From assembly GCA_018608405.1 (NCBI GenBank), contig JABAZP010000022.1, positions 1-64,000 of the forward strand: a stretch of DNA of 64,000 bases, in the 5' to 3' direction. How positions within the stretch are numbered: the stretch's first letter is position 1; each line of letters begins with the position of its first letter. Under the pieces are notes generated by a model. It was not told the DNA's origin, searched no databases, and saw only the letters and a program-made list of their open reading frames with translations. This DNA comes from Flavobacteriales bacterium. Lineage in GTDB: Bacteria > Bacteroidota > Bacteroidia > Flavobacteriales_E > Vicingaceae. This document shows, piece after piece, positions 51,323 to 60,513 of the stretch. The position numbers and the translations under genes are program-made.

Positions 51323-52178
51323 TTCGGTTATTTAATTTTTCTAGAACTCTGTGAGTGTTTTTTATATCATTCATGCCTGAATACACTTCAATAGTTACCA
51401 CCTTTCCTGGTTTCCAATTTTTCTTCAGTACATCGTATAGTTCAGAACCTTCAGTTAAACCTTGGTTTGAATCACTTTTTCCATCGTTATCGCTGATGTG
51501 AAAGTAGTCAGTTTGATTGTATAGTTTTTTGAATTCATCCTCAAAGTTAAGCGAAAGACTGTTACAACTTACTTTCAAATGAGCTGCATCAAGTAAAAAA
51601 TTAACCCCATTTGGTTTTCTAAATAGTCTTGCGTTTTTGCTTGATGTAAAAAAGAATGGATCTACCAGATCGAACGATTCATAGTTCGTTTGAGATAACA
51701 CATTGTTTTCAATATACAATTGAATCCGATTATTGTTATACTCATCAATAGCATCTAAGTTTTTTTCAAATTTGTTTACTGCACTTTGTAAATCAAATAG
51801 TTGGGCTTTTTCAATTTTCTTTCCAATTTGATGTACAGGAATGTTAATTAGAAAACCTGCATGAAAAGCGTATTTTTTTGCATTGAGCTCTACCGACCAG
51901 TCGATTGCTTTTTTTACATGCTCTAGACTGTACTTTGAAATTTCTGAATCTAAGGATGCTAAATTGAGTACAAAAGAGTTTGCCGGAGTAGGGAAGTAGT
52001 TGTGCAGTAAAAAATTAATGTTGTACTCTTTTTTTAACCGAATTAGCTTGTCGAGCGCTTTTTCATCGTAACGTGTTCCACCAGACAGTTCAATGTTGGT
52101 GAAACCTTCATGAACTAAAGTTTTAACGGCATCTTCAATAGTAGTTGCTTTGACGCATAAACTAGATATATAAATCAT
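51315..52178 (-). CDS. TIM-barrel sugar isomerase/epimerase (AP-endonuclease-2 family)
   Basis: 287 residues, xylose-isomerase-like barrel. Likely metal ligands are E in NIELSGG, E in QLYIENN, D and H in FLLDAAHLKV, H/D in DYFHISDNDG and E in VVTIEVYSG. The family covers sugar isomerases, epimerases, inosose dehydratases and endonuclease IV. Inside a nonulosonate operon an epimerase or isomerase acting on a hexosamine precursor is the natural guess. Overlaps neighbours by 4 and 8 bases. Confidence 0.8.
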   Translation of the reverse strand: MIYISSLCVKATTIEDAVKTLVHEGFTNIELSGGTRYDEKALDKLIRLKKEYNINFLLHNYFPTPANSFVLNLASLDSEISKYSLEHVKKAIDWSVELNAKKYAFHAGFLINIPVHQIGKKIEKAQLFDLQSAVNKFEKNLDAIDEYNNNRIQLYIENNVLSQTNYESFDLVDPFFFTSSKNARLFRKPNGVNFLLDAAHLKVSCNSLSLNFEDEFKKLYNQTDYFHISDNDGKSDSNQGLTEGSELYDVLKKNWKPGKVVTIEVYSGMNDIKNTHRVLEKLNNRNE

Positions 52179-52780
52179 GGTCGAATTAATTTAGCAGGAG
52201 TACCTACATACGTCCCAGGAGTTGTAATGTCCTTTGTTACTACTGCGCCTGCTCCTATAACTACTCGATCACAAATAGATACGTTGGGCAAAATCACTGC
52301 ACCTGCTCCAATAAAACAACTGTTACCAATTTTTGACCTACCACAAATAGATACATTTACTGTAATGATGTTAAAATCGCCCATGTTAGATTCGTGCTCA
52401 ATCATGGTGCCTGAGTAAATTACATTATGACTTCCAATTTTTGCGGTTGGAGTGATGTAACAATTGGAAGATATTTGATTGGCGATTCCTAATAAAGTAC
52501 TTTCGATAGTTGCCTTAGGGTGGATTAAATTTTCTTCTACTATTCTGTTTGAATACAAGTTAGAGTAATTTACCTTTCCTTCCACGTCACCTTTACTAAT
52601 AATAACGGCCGACTCATTAGGAAGTTCCGAAAGCAACTTTACAGGATACCCAAGTATAGTTTCTCCTTCCGCACGCATTACTTCATCGTATATACCATCA
52701 ATTTGAATGCTTCGTAGTTCAAGAATATTAATTAGGGTTCTTGTGTGCCCACCTGCGCCTACAATTCCTACCAAACTCAT
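52175..52780 (-). CDS. NeuD/PglD-type sugar acyltransferase
   Basis: 201 residues: N-terminal Rossmann-like domain (about 1-75, GIVGAGGHTRTLINI) and a C-terminal left-handed beta-helix of hexapeptide repeats (about 85-195) containing the catalytic histidine in IEHESNMGDF. NeuD acetylates O-positions of sialic acid, PglD-type enzymes acetylate amino-sugars; in this operon it may acetylate the amino group made by the neighbouring aminotransferase. Overlaps neuB-like gene by 4 bases. Confidence 0.85.
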   Translation of the reverse strand: MSLVGIVGAGGHTRTLINILELRSIQIDGIYDEVMRAEGETILGYPVKLLSELPNESAVIISKGDVEGKVNYSNLYSNRIVEENLIHPKATIESTLLGIANQISSNCYITPTAKIGSHNVIYSGTMIEHESNMGDFNIITVNVSICGRSKIGNSCFIGAGAVILPNVSICDRVVIGAGAVVTKDITTPGTYVGTPAKLIRP

Positions 52781-53823
52781 AAGACTATAATTTCATTTGC
52801 TTGGAACGCTTTTTTTGCACGTTGGCCAAAAACACTAGTATACTTCACTGGAGATATTCCTTCGCCGCCTGTGCGCTTAGCAATTACGTTTTCATCAGAA
52901 AATATTTCACCTTTCTGAATTGCAGTTTTTGCAACTAAATTCTTCTGTAATGATTTTCTTGTTTTCAATTCCGATGCGGTAGGAACTTTTTCAAAACTCC
53001 CTAAAAACTTTTCGATTCTTCTTACTTCTCTCACTAACTCTTTCAGCTCCTTAGGATCTAGAGATGCCAGGTGATCAGGTCCCTCGTCAGCTTTGTTAAT
53101 GGTGAAGTGTTTTTCAATCATGCATACACCCATTGGCAAAGCATATGGAGCAGCTCCAATCCCGATAGAATGGTCTGAATAACCGGTTAGGATGTTAAAG
53201 TTTTCTTGGAAGGTATTAATGACATTAAGGTTCGCTTCGTCATACTGAATAGGGTAATTTGCGGTGCATTGCATTAAAACAACATCTTTGTTGTAGGTAA
53301 ATATTTCTGTTAGAGCCGAGCGAATTTCTTCCAAATAGGACATGCCGGTTGATAAAAAGATCGGCTTTTTTGTTTGTGCTATTTTTTTTAAGAAAGGCAA
53401 GTTTGTAGTATCTGTCGATGCAACCTTATAAGCTACAACGCCTATTTCTTCTAATTCTTTTAGACTCGTTTCATCAAATGGGGTAATCAGAAAAATGATG
53501 TTCTTTTTTTGGCAGTACTCCTTTAGCTCTATGTATTGTTCTTTTTGCAACTCGAGCTTTTTAAGCATATCTGATTGTGACTCTGCCTTATCTGTCGTTT
53601 TTGTTTGGTAGGGAGCTTTTTTTACATTTTGAATTATAAGCTCACTCGTTCTAAACGCTTGAAACTTTACCGCATCAACTCCTGCATCAACAGCAATGTC
53701 AACTAACTGCTTTGCGAGGTCCATATTGCCACCGTGATTTACACCTGCTTCTGCAATAATGAATGTTTTGCCATCTCGTTGCAAAACCTTATTTTCTATT
53801 TTAATGGTCTTACTAAAATCCAT
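52777..53823 (-). CDS. Nonulosonic-acid synthase (NeuB/LegI/PseI family)
   Basis: 348 residues: NeuB TIM barrel (about 15-280; IAEAGVNHGGN 23-33, DAVKFQAF, LSTGMSYLEEI, QCTANYP, TGYSDHSIG, EKHFT) and a C-terminal SAF antifreeze-like domain (about 290-348). Condenses phosphoenolpyruvate with a six-carbon amino-sugar (ManNAc or a 2,4-diacetamido-hexose) to a nine-carbon acid. Which product is made (sialic, legionaminic or pseudaminic) is not settled by sequence. The presence of an aminotransferase favours a diamino type. Three bases after the CMP-sugar synthetase gene. Confidence 0.92.
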   Translation of the reverse strand: MDFSKTIKIENKVLQRDGKTFIIAEAGVNHGGNMDLAKQLVDIAVDAGVDAVKFQAFRTSELIIQNVKKAPYQTKTTDKAESQSDMLKKLELQKEQYIELKEYCQKKNIIFLITPFDETSLKELEEIGVVAYKVASTDTTNLPFLKKIAQTKKPIFLSTGMSYLEEIRSALTEIFTYNKDVVLMQCTANYPIQYDEANLNVINTFQENFNILTGYSDHSIGIGAAPYALPMGVCMIEKHFTINKADEGPDHLASLDPKELKELVREVRRIEKFLGSFEKVPTASELKTRKSLQKNLVAKTAIQKGEIFSDENVIAKRTGGEGISPVKYTSVFGQRAKKAFQANEIIVL

Positions 53824-53826
53824 ATT

Positions 53827-54522
53827 TTATAGTGTGGAGGGTATAAATTTTTTATTTTCGATTAATTGCTTCATCTGAATTTCACCAAACTCCCAATCTA
53901 GTGGTTCATCCATTTCAAGTGCTGTATATTCCGGCATCACGTGAAAGCCAAACTTTCCCGAAATTCGACTTTTATTTTCAACGATATTCTTCACCGAATT
54001 GATATAAAATGCACCATTTTCAAGATAATACGTGTCAAAATCCTGTCTTCGTTGCCGTTTATCCAATTCAAAAGTTAATGGTTTCTTTTCTTCCGACCAG
54101 ACTAACCTTTTGAATGGGACTACGGCTAAAACAGAGTCAATTTCCTTTGATTCGTATAGTGCAATTCCTTCTTCAAAATCTTTTCGCATGGTAAAAGGAG
54201 AGGTTGCTTGAACAAGAATAAATCGCACGTTTTCATCTAATTTCTGACGCTCTATGTACTCTAGCATAACCGACTCAGTAGATGAGCCATCTTTTGCATT
54301 TTCAGCACTTCGCTTATAAATTTTAACTTTTTCAGAAATTGCAGCTACGCGTGCAATTTCTTCACTGTCGGTAGCTATTATTATTTCATCAATAGCATCA
54401 ATTCCCAGCAATTCAATAATGTTCCAGTGAATTAATGGCTTGCCAAAAAAGGATTTAATGTTTTTACCTTTTATCGATTTGCTACCACCCCTTGCAGGTA
54501 TAAAAGCGATCGTTTTTTTCAT
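53827..54522 (-). CDS. CMP-nonulosonate cytidylyltransferase (NeuA family)
   Basis: 231 residues. CTP-binding N-terminus FIPARGGSKSIKGKN, then VQATSPFTMRKDF and the C-terminal GFHVMPEYTALEMDEPLDW typical of the acylneuraminate cytidylyltransferase family. It activates the free nonulosonic acid as a CMP-sugar for transfer. First gene of a six-gene operon driven by the -7 box at 54546-54539. Confidence 0.92.
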   Translation of the reverse strand: MKKTIAFIPARGGSKSIKGKNIKSFFGKPLIHWNIIELLGIDAIDEIIIATDSEEIARVAAISEKVKIYKRSAENAKDGSSTESVMLEYIERQKLDENVRFILVQATSPFTMRKDFEEGIALYESKEIDSVLAVVPFKRLVWSEEKKPLTFELDKRQRRQDFDTYYLENGAFYINSVKNIVENKSRISGKFGFHVMPEYTALEMDEPLDWEFGEIQMKQLIENKKFIPSTL

Positions 54523-54538
54523 AAAATCTATTATAACT

Positions 54539-54546
54539 CAAAGATA
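54539..54546 (-). promoter_or_regulatory. -7 box of the nonulosonate operon
   Basis: Minus strand TATCTTTG, exact TAnnTTTG match, about 16 bases before the ATG at 54522. No -33 TTTG seen at normal spacing. Confidence 0.6.
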
Positions 54547-54617
54547 TGGTTTTACATGAGTTTAATAAGTTATAAGTACAAAAAGAGAAGTAATTTTATA
54601 CTTAAATATCTATTCAT

Positions 54618-56261
54618 TTGAATAACGAAAAAGGACCAGTATTTATTGAGGGAGAGGTGAATGAAGAAATAGTAGGACGCTTAAAAAACTGTCCTCTTTA
54701 CTCAGCAACTGAAAATAAACAATTCAATGTTTCTGCTTTTCAATTGGGAAATAATCTGGAAGATGATCTTAAGCAGAAAGCTATAGATGAAGTAGTTCGA
54801 TTTTACAATAGATTTGATTCTTACTTTTTATACTTAGAGAATTCAACTGGTCTAAATGTTTGGTTTTTAGAACACTTTCGAGTAAACTTTAAATTTATAG
54901 AGCGTTTAAAAACGCAAGAATTAAAAAGAGCTTTTTTAGCAGCCCATCCCCATGGAAAGATAATTCAGTCACCCAAAAAAGTAGCCGGGAGTAATAGATA
55001 TAAACGGTTTTTAAAAGAAGTATTTTTTATTATTCGAAATAGTCTAAATCGTTCAAGAAAGCTTAGTGGAGTTGTGCTGGTCCACAATGAGGGCGGACCT
55101 GACTTTACACCTTCAGAGCTTTTTGGTGAGCTCGCCAATCAATTTCAAATTTTTAAAATTCGGTCGCTTTTTGATTTTAAACGAAGGTTGCCAAAGCGCT
55201 CTGCGTTTATTGATATTCCTAATTCAGATTCCATATTTTTAAAAACTCTGCTTTCCCCGGGTACGTGGTTTCGAGTAAAGAGATTTCGTAAAGCTTTAAA
55301 AAATAGCTTTCAAGGAATTAAAAATCAAGAATTAAATCCCATCGAGGAACAGCTCCTAATACATCTTAAAACAAAGAAAACATATTTTACGCTGATGTAC
55401 TTGAGGTATTTGTCCTTTCAGAATTACTTCCAGTCTTCCAACATTGACTCGATTATATTGAGTGATGAAAATAGTCCTCAACAAAAGGTAATTCAATTCG
55501 CGGCAAGAAAAGCTTCAGTCAAGGTTTTTGCCATTCAACATGGAGCTATTTACAATAACCACTTTGGGTATACTTTTGGTAAGTATACTCATCCGCCAAT
55601 TTTACCAAACCTCACCTTTACTTGGGGAGAGTATTACAATGAAGTGTTAGTTAAATATGGTGGATATAAGGCGGAACAAGTTAAAGCGGTTGGAAGCCTA
55701 AGAAAGTCGGCAACTCCAAAACAGAGTAAAACAAAAGACAAAAACTCAATAGTAGTTCTCTTTGCAACTCAACCTATTCCGAATGAAGCTTTGCGGAGAC
55801 AATATTTGAAAGATGTTTTCCTGTGCTTTTTAGCATTAGAAACAGATCACACTTATCAATTGATTGTAAGACCTCACCCCAATGAGAAAGATGACCAATA
55901 CTTTATTAATGTGGCAAATGAGGTCGGTTTTAAAAACTATTCCATTGAGCGAAATGTTGCAATGGCAGACCAGTTCAATTATGTTGACGTGTTAATTACC
56001 GCATATTCTACCGTTGGAGCGGAGTTCGTAGAATATTTTAAGCCAATTGTCGTTTTAGATTATTTGGAAGAGGACATCGCGGGTTATATTGAAGAAGGCG
56101 TCGGAATAGCTGTTCACAGCAGGAATGAATTAATGGGAGTGTTTGAAAGACCTATATTGAAAGTTGATCATCAAAAATATAACCAGTTTATAAGTAGTTT
56201 TTTCCATTCTGCAGACGGAAAAACGGCAGATCGAATTTTAAATGTCCTAAAAGGGATATGA
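54618..56261 (+). CDS. Predicted GT-B-like surface-carbohydrate glycosyltransferase, TTG start
   Basis: 547 residues, no signal or membrane helix. The C-terminal half (about 280-530) has features of GT-B enzymes related to capsule, CDP-glycerol and sialyl transferases: AIQHGAIYNNHFGY, VVLFATQPIPNE, RPHPNEKDD and TAYSTVGAEFVEYFKP. H-P plus S-T in this order is the pattern of CMP-Neu5Ac-using and glycerophosphotransferase folds. Divergent from the CMP-nonulosonate operon, so it is the best candidate for the transferase that uses its product. The TTG at 54618 is the only suitable start; no ATG lies near it. Confidence 0.65.
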   Translation: MNNEKGPVFIEGEVNEEIVGRLKNCPLYSATENKQFNVSAFQLGNNLEDDLKQKAIDEVVRFYNRFDSYFLYLENSTGLNVWFLEHFRVNFKFIERLKTQELKRAFLAAHPHGKIIQSPKKVAGSNRYKRFLKEVFFIIRNSLNRSRKLSGVVLVHNEGGPDFTPSELFGELANQFQIFKIRSLFDFKRRLPKRSAFIDIPNSDSIFLKTLLSPGTWFRVKRFRKALKNSFQGIKNQELNPIEEQLLIHLKTKKTYFTLMYLRYLSFQNYFQSSNIDSIILSDENSPQQKVIQFAARKASVKVFAIQHGAIYNNHFGYTFGKYTHPPILPNLTFTWGEYYNEVLVKYGGYKAEQVKAVGSLRKSATPKQSKTKDKNSIVVLFATQPIPNEALRRQYLKDVFLCFLALETDHTYQLIVRPHPNEKDDQYFINVANEVGFKNYSIERNVAMADQFNYVDVLITAYSTVGAEFVEYFKPIVVLDYLEEDIAGYIEEGVGIAVHSRNELMGVFERPILKVDHQKYNQFISSFFHSADGKTADRILNVLKGI

Positions 56262-56319
56262 ATATTTGCAAACACAAAATCTGGGTACTTTTACGCGTTA
56301 AACTTTATACTGCGATTCC

Positions 56320-57807
56320 TTGGGAATTATAATCAGACAAGCTACGATTTCAACTGTTTTTAGTTACCTAGGCGCATTTCTAGGTTTCGTGAATGTTAGT
56401 ATTCTAATGAATCGTTGGTTCACCATTGAAGAGTTTGGCTTGCGCGAAGCGCTACTTAGTGTTTCTGTTATTGCGGCCCAATTTTCTAGTTTAGGTAGCT
56501 CAGCAAGCTTAGTTCGGTTTTTTCCGTTTTTCAACCGTAAAGGAAAAAGCGATGGAGGTCTTTTATCCATCAGTCTCATCATTTCATTTTGTGGTTTTTT
56601 GATTACAACGGCAACTTTGCTGCTAATTCAAAACGTTGTGATGGATTCGTACAGTGAAAAAAGCACCTTGTTTAGAGAATATTTTTGGGTCTTAATTCCT
56701 TTAACGTTTTTACTCTTGATGAATCTAGTTTTCGAGAGCTACATTAAAGCGAGATCTCGAACGGCGTTTACCACTTTTGTGAAAGAAGTTTTTCATAGGA
56801 TATTGATTACTGTGATTTTGATTTTGTTTTATTTCGATATCATTACGTTTCACGTTTTTATTCTCATCTTCTTAAGTTCATACGCTTTAACATTAGTGTT
56901 TTATATTTTTCACCTTCAATGGAAGGGAGAGTTGTTTGCGAGAATTGATTTACAGTACTTTCCCAACCAGATGAGAAAAGTGTACCTGAATTATAGCTTT
57001 TTCTCTATTTTGTCCGGGTTCTCTAACTTGTTAATCGCCAAGGTTGATATTTTAATGGTTGGTTACTTTCTTGGTGGTGCCGGCTTAGCAATTTATGCGA
57101 ATGCAGTTTATCTCAGTGTTTTAATTTTTATACCTGCAGTTGCCATTACAAAAATTGCATCACCTGTAATCGCTAGAGCATTTAAGTTTAAGCAAATAAA
57201 CGAGATTGAAACCATCTATAAGAAATCCTCTACTACTCAATTTCTTATTGGAGGTCTTGCATTTATTTTATTATGGTCTAACTTGGATAACTTTTTTGAG
57301 TTGCAACGGGAAGAATACCGGCAAGGAAAAATGGTTCTTTTTTACTTAGGCCTTTCAAGAGTCCTGACCATGTTATTTGGTGTGGCTGGTTCAATCATTA
57401 ACATTTCGAAGTACTATCGTTTTGATACAATCACATCTGTTTCGTTGGCAATATTTACCGTTATTTCTAATGCTATCATGATTCCATTATGGGGCTTAGA
57501 AGGCGGAGCAATTGCCACGATGCTATCACTCACTCTATTTTATTTAATAAGGGCACAGTTCCTAAAAGCAAAGTATGATATTCATCCTTTTTCGAAACAA
57601 ACATTGCAGGTTTCCTTTATTTTAATCTTAACCTTTATAATTTCAGAAATATTACCTTTCGCGCTAAACATTTATGTCGACACAATTTATAGGTCTGTAA
57701 TTATCCTTTCGATTGTTGGCTTCTTAACCTTGTTTATGAATATTTCGGAAGATGTAAACCGACTGTATAAAAAAGTGTTGGGAATTTTAGGTATTGTCAA
57801 AGATTAA
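56320..57807 (+). CDS. Wzx-type oligosaccharide flippase, TTG start
   Basis: 495 residues with about twelve to fourteen membrane helices of the MATE/MOP flippase superfamily. The TTG start is supported because the N-terminus MGIIIRQATISTVFSYLGAF matches the conserved start of Bacteroidota flippases. Moves undecaprenyl-linked glycan units across the inner membrane for surface polysaccharide assembly. Follows the GT-B gene by 58 bases; ends 4 bases inside the convergent methyltransferase gene. Confidence 0.85.
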   Translation: MGIIIRQATISTVFSYLGAFLGFVNVSILMNRWFTIEEFGLREALLSVSVIAAQFSSLGSSASLVRFFPFFNRKGKSDGGLLSISLIISFCGFLITTATLLLIQNVVMDSYSEKSTLFREYFWVLIPLTFLLLMNLVFESYIKARSRTAFTTFVKEVFHRILITVILILFYFDIITFHVFILIFLSSYALTLVFYIFHLQWKGELFARIDLQYFPNQMRKVYLNYSFFSILSGFSNLLIAKVDILMVGYFLGGAGLAIYANAVYLSVLIFIPAVAITKIASPVIARAFKFKQINEIETIYKKSSTTQFLIGGLAFILLWSNLDNFFELQREEYRQGKMVLFYLGLSRVLTMLFGVAGSIINISKYYRFDTITSVSLAIFTVISNAIMIPLWGLEGGAIATMLSLTLFYLIRAQFLKAKYDIHPFSKQTLQVSFILILTFIISEILPFALNIYVDTIYRSVIILSIVGFLTLFMNISEDVNRLYKKVLGILGIVKD

Positions 57808-58706
57808 GACTTCCCAATTGCGCGTAGCAATCTTGATTTTAAGATTTGTATTGGGTTTTTATCGTTTTTCAAGCCATCCATAAATACCTTTCTTTGCTCT
57901 TCAAAATGAGCTGAAGATATTTTAGTTTCCAATGGTTTTTTGCTTTTTCTGACGATGGTAAATAACTCATGATTATTTAACTCATCCCCTTCTTGCATGA
58001 TGATTGCTTCTAAACCTGATTTATGCAGTATGTTTTTTAACGAATACTTGTTAAAATAGTAGGTGTGAACGACTCTGAACCACTTACTCTCTAAATTTTT
58101 GGTTGGTCGTAAGTTATTGGGTACCGCAATATATAATAAGCCTTCTTCTTTTAAGCTAGCTTGAATCTTTTTTAACACTTCTACAGGATTAAGAAAGTGT
58201 TCCAAGACGTGACGCAGTATAATTAAAGAGTACTTGCCTTCATTTCCTATTTCCCAATTAGAATTTGCATCTGATGAGATTACTTTAACACCATTTTTGA
58301 TTAGGTTTTTTTGACTATCCTCAGATGGTTCTATAGCGAATAGGTTGGCGTTAGGAAAGATTTTTTTGAGATTCAATATATTTTCTCCGGCTCCACTTCC
58401 AATGTCTAAAATATCTGATGGTGATTCCGGGAGTAGGTTGTTTTTTTGGAATCGTTGAATGATGGCATTTTTTTCAGGGTTTGTAGTGTTAATTTCCTCA
58501 ATCAAAGAAGGGCGATAATAGGAATCGTATTCTTTCGAATAAAAATTAAAATAAGAGTCCGCATTCCACCTTGGACTTAAGTAACCTAATCCACAGTTTT
58601 TGCATAATACTAAGTTGATTGGGATGTTATGTTGGCCGTTTTTAGATACTTCGAAACGACTTTGGCTATTACAAATGGCACATTCTACTTCTTCGAACTT
58701 CTGCAT
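57804..58706 (-). CDS. Class I SAM-dependent methyltransferase with N-terminal zinc finger
   Basis: 300 residues. The N-terminus has four cysteines in two pairs (C9/C12 and C35/C38), a zinc-binding arrangement found in sugar-modifying methyltransferases. The SAM-binding core (about 92-200) shows LDIGSGAGEN, LFAIEPSE and IILRHVLEHFLNPVE. Acceptor unknown; context suggests methylation of a glycan or nucleotide-sugar. Two bases downstream of the PhyH gene. Confidence 0.85.
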   Translation of the reverse strand: MQKFEEVECAICNSQSRFEVSKNGQHNIPINLVLCKNCGLGYLSPRWNADSYFNFYSKEYDSYYRPSLIEEINTTNPEKNAIIQRFQKNNLLPESPSDILDIGSGAGENILNLKKIFPNANLFAIEPSEDSQKNLIKNGVKVISSDANSNWEIGNEGKYSLIILRHVLEHFLNPVEVLKKIQASLKEEGLLYIAVPNNLRPTKNLESKWFRVVHTYYFNKYSLKNILHKSGLEAIIMQEGDELNNHELFTIVRKSKKPLETKISSAHFEEQRKVFMDGLKNDKNPIQILKSRLLRAIGKS

Positions 58707-58708
58707 AC

Positions 58709-59536
58709 TTATTTCGTATTGTATTCCTCGTAAGCCTTAGTAATATCAATGAAATCTAATTTGGATGAGATTTCTTCCTTTAGTTCGTCTGAGTAACTTG
58801 AATTAAGTATTCTTTTTTGATACACACCGTGATTAAACATGTATTCCATGTATCGATCTAAGGCTCCACTTTTTAATCCATAAGTTAGAAATATAGATAT
58901 GCGTTCTTTTTCTTCTGGTACTTTCAAGAATTCAGGAATCCTCTTTTCTAAACTATTGTGTAACGATATGTTTGGAGCAAACTTTAATCGAACAGCATTA
59001 CCTGCATGGCTTGTTCGTAAACAGAATGCAGCAGCATCGCCTGCTTGCGTTGGAAGAATGACAGCTTTTCCTTCGTTAGTTTTTACTGTATTTTGAGAAC
59101 CTACTCTAACTTTTAGCCCACCTGAATGCTCTGAATGGTCTTCTAAATAAAAAGCAATTCGAATTACCGGATATTCTTCTGTCCAATCAGGATGATTTTG
59201 ATCATTTCGATTTGCAGTATCTTTATGAAAACCTCTGTTGCCAATGCCAATTTCCATGATACAGTCTCCAAAAAATGTAGGCTTTTCACCTAATAGTTGG
59301 GTAGCTATTTCAATAACTCTGTCGTCTAAAATTAACTTACGAAACTCAGGTACAGCGGTTAGGCATCCAATGTGGTTTTTTGCGAATCGGTGTATAATGT
59401 AAGTCCCATTTTTTTCGTCTTCTTCGATTAGTTTATAGGAAGCCCTTCTAAGTTCTTCGACTTCTTCTTTTGTCAATACATTCTTAATCAATGTATAACC
59501 ATCCTCATCAAATTTAGCTTTGTTTACTTCTACCAT
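58709..59536 (-). CDS. Phytanoyl-CoA dioxygenase (PhyH) family protein
   Basis: 275 residues, Fe(II)/2-oxoglutarate oxygenase fold. Metal ligands H104 and D106 in FHKDTAN and H177 in RTSHAGN; R183 may bind 2-oxoglutarate. Probably hydroxylates a small molecule or sugar-lipid precursor; the location beside a methyltransferase and a glycan locus suggests tailoring of the surface glycan or lipid. The -7 box lies only 4 bases before the ATG. Confidence 0.85.
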   Translation of the reverse strand: MVEVNKAKFDEDGYTLIKNVLTKEEVEELRRASYKLIEEDEKNGTYIIHRFAKNHIGCLTAVPEFRKLILDDRVIEIATQLLGEKPTFFGDCIMEIGIGNRGFHKDTANRNDQNHPDWTEEYPVIRIAFYLEDHSEHSGGLKVRVGSQNTVKTNEGKAVILPTQAGDAAAFCLRTSHAGNAVRLKFAPNISLHNSLEKRIPEFLKVPEEKERISIFLTYGLKSGALDRYMEYMFNHGVYQKRILNSSYSDELKEEISSKLDFIDITKAYEEYNTK

Positions 59537-59540
59537 ATTT

Positions 59541-59548
59541 CAAAAGTA
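59541..59548 (-). promoter_or_regulatory. -7 box abutting the PhyH start
   Basis: Minus strand TACTTTTG, exact TAnnTTTG match; the predicted transcription start (about 59537) is one base before the ATG at 59536, so the mRNA would be essentially leaderless. Confidence 0.5.
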
Positions 59549-59562
59549 TTAATAATTGAGTA

Positions 59563-60510
59563 TTATGTATGTGCCTCCTTTTCAATCTCGTCTTCAAGTG
59601 CTTGAATGCTTCCAGCTTGCTGTATACTAGCATTTAATTCAAATCCTACTAACAAAACAAAAGAGTTGAAATAAATCCAAAGCATAATAACGATAATGGT
59701 TCCAATAGAGCCGTATATTTTATCATAATTAGCAAAGTTGTCTACGTAGTAGCCGAAACCAAACGAAACAAGCAATACCAATAAAGTTGCTAGGGTGGAA
59801 CCTGCTGAGAAAAAGCGCCATTTTAATTTTCGATTCCCACCGATGTAGTAAATAAATGAGATAGCGAAAAAACAAATAGCAGCCATAATGATCCACTTTC
59901 CTGCAAGGAGCAGAATAGATGCAGTACTTCCTTTTTCTAAAACAAAGTTGACCAAATAAACAGAGAATAAAATGGCTCCTATTGCAATGATGATTAAAAG
60001 GGTAAGGATGAAAAGTAACTGTATGGATAGTAATTTTTTATGAAAAAAGTTTCTGTTGTGAGACACATTAATGCTGTCTTCAAATGCCAGTAACATAGAA
60101 TCTATTCCGTTGGTAGCTAAAAATATGGCAAATAAAAATCCAAATGATAGCAACCCCCCATCAGCATCTGTAACTAAGTCAACTACTGTTTCTTCAACAA
60201 AGGCATAACCAGATTCTGGAAGTAAATCTTCCAATAATTTCAACAATTCTACTTTAAAGTCGGGTATAGGAATATAGGGTAGGAGTGTAAGAAGAAAAAT
60301 TAAAGTTGGGAAGAGTGCCATGAAGAAACGGAAAGCCATGGAAGAAGCTTTAGTATCTAGCAATCCTTGCTTAATGCCCTTGATAAAAAACTTAGCAACG
60401 AAATAAATCGGCAACTTGTCAAAACCAGGCAGAATTAGGGTTTTCGATATTCGAATGGTTTTTCGAACAATTTGTAAAGCAAAAAAACGTCTTTTTAATT
60501 GCTCTAACAT
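59563..60510 (-). CDS. YihY/BrkB-family inner-membrane protein
   Basis: 315 residues, six membrane segments with the YihY landmarks KASSMAFRFFMALFPTLIF near the N-terminus and YGSIGTIIVIMLWIYFNSFVLL near the C-terminus (each split here by context), and a short acidic tail. Once called ribonuclease BN by mistake; the present role is unclear. Three bases after nadC, so cotranscribed. Confidence 0.88.
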   Translation of the reverse strand: MLEQLKRRFFALQIVRKTIRISKTLILPGFDKLPIYFVAKFFIKGIKQGLLDTKASSMAFRFFMALFPTLIFLLTLLPYIPIPDFKVELLKLLEDLLPESGYAFVEETVVDLVTDADGGLLSFGFLFAIFLATNGIDSMLLAFEDSINVSHNRNFFHKKLLSIQLLFILTLLIIIAIGAILFSVYLVNFVLEKGSTASILLLAGKWIIMAAICFFAISFIYYIGGNRKLKWRFFSAGSTLATLLVLLVSFGFGYYVDNFANYDKIYGSIGTIIVIMLWIYFNSFVLLVGFELNASIQQAGSIQALEDEIEKEAHT

Positions 60511-60513
60511 CTA

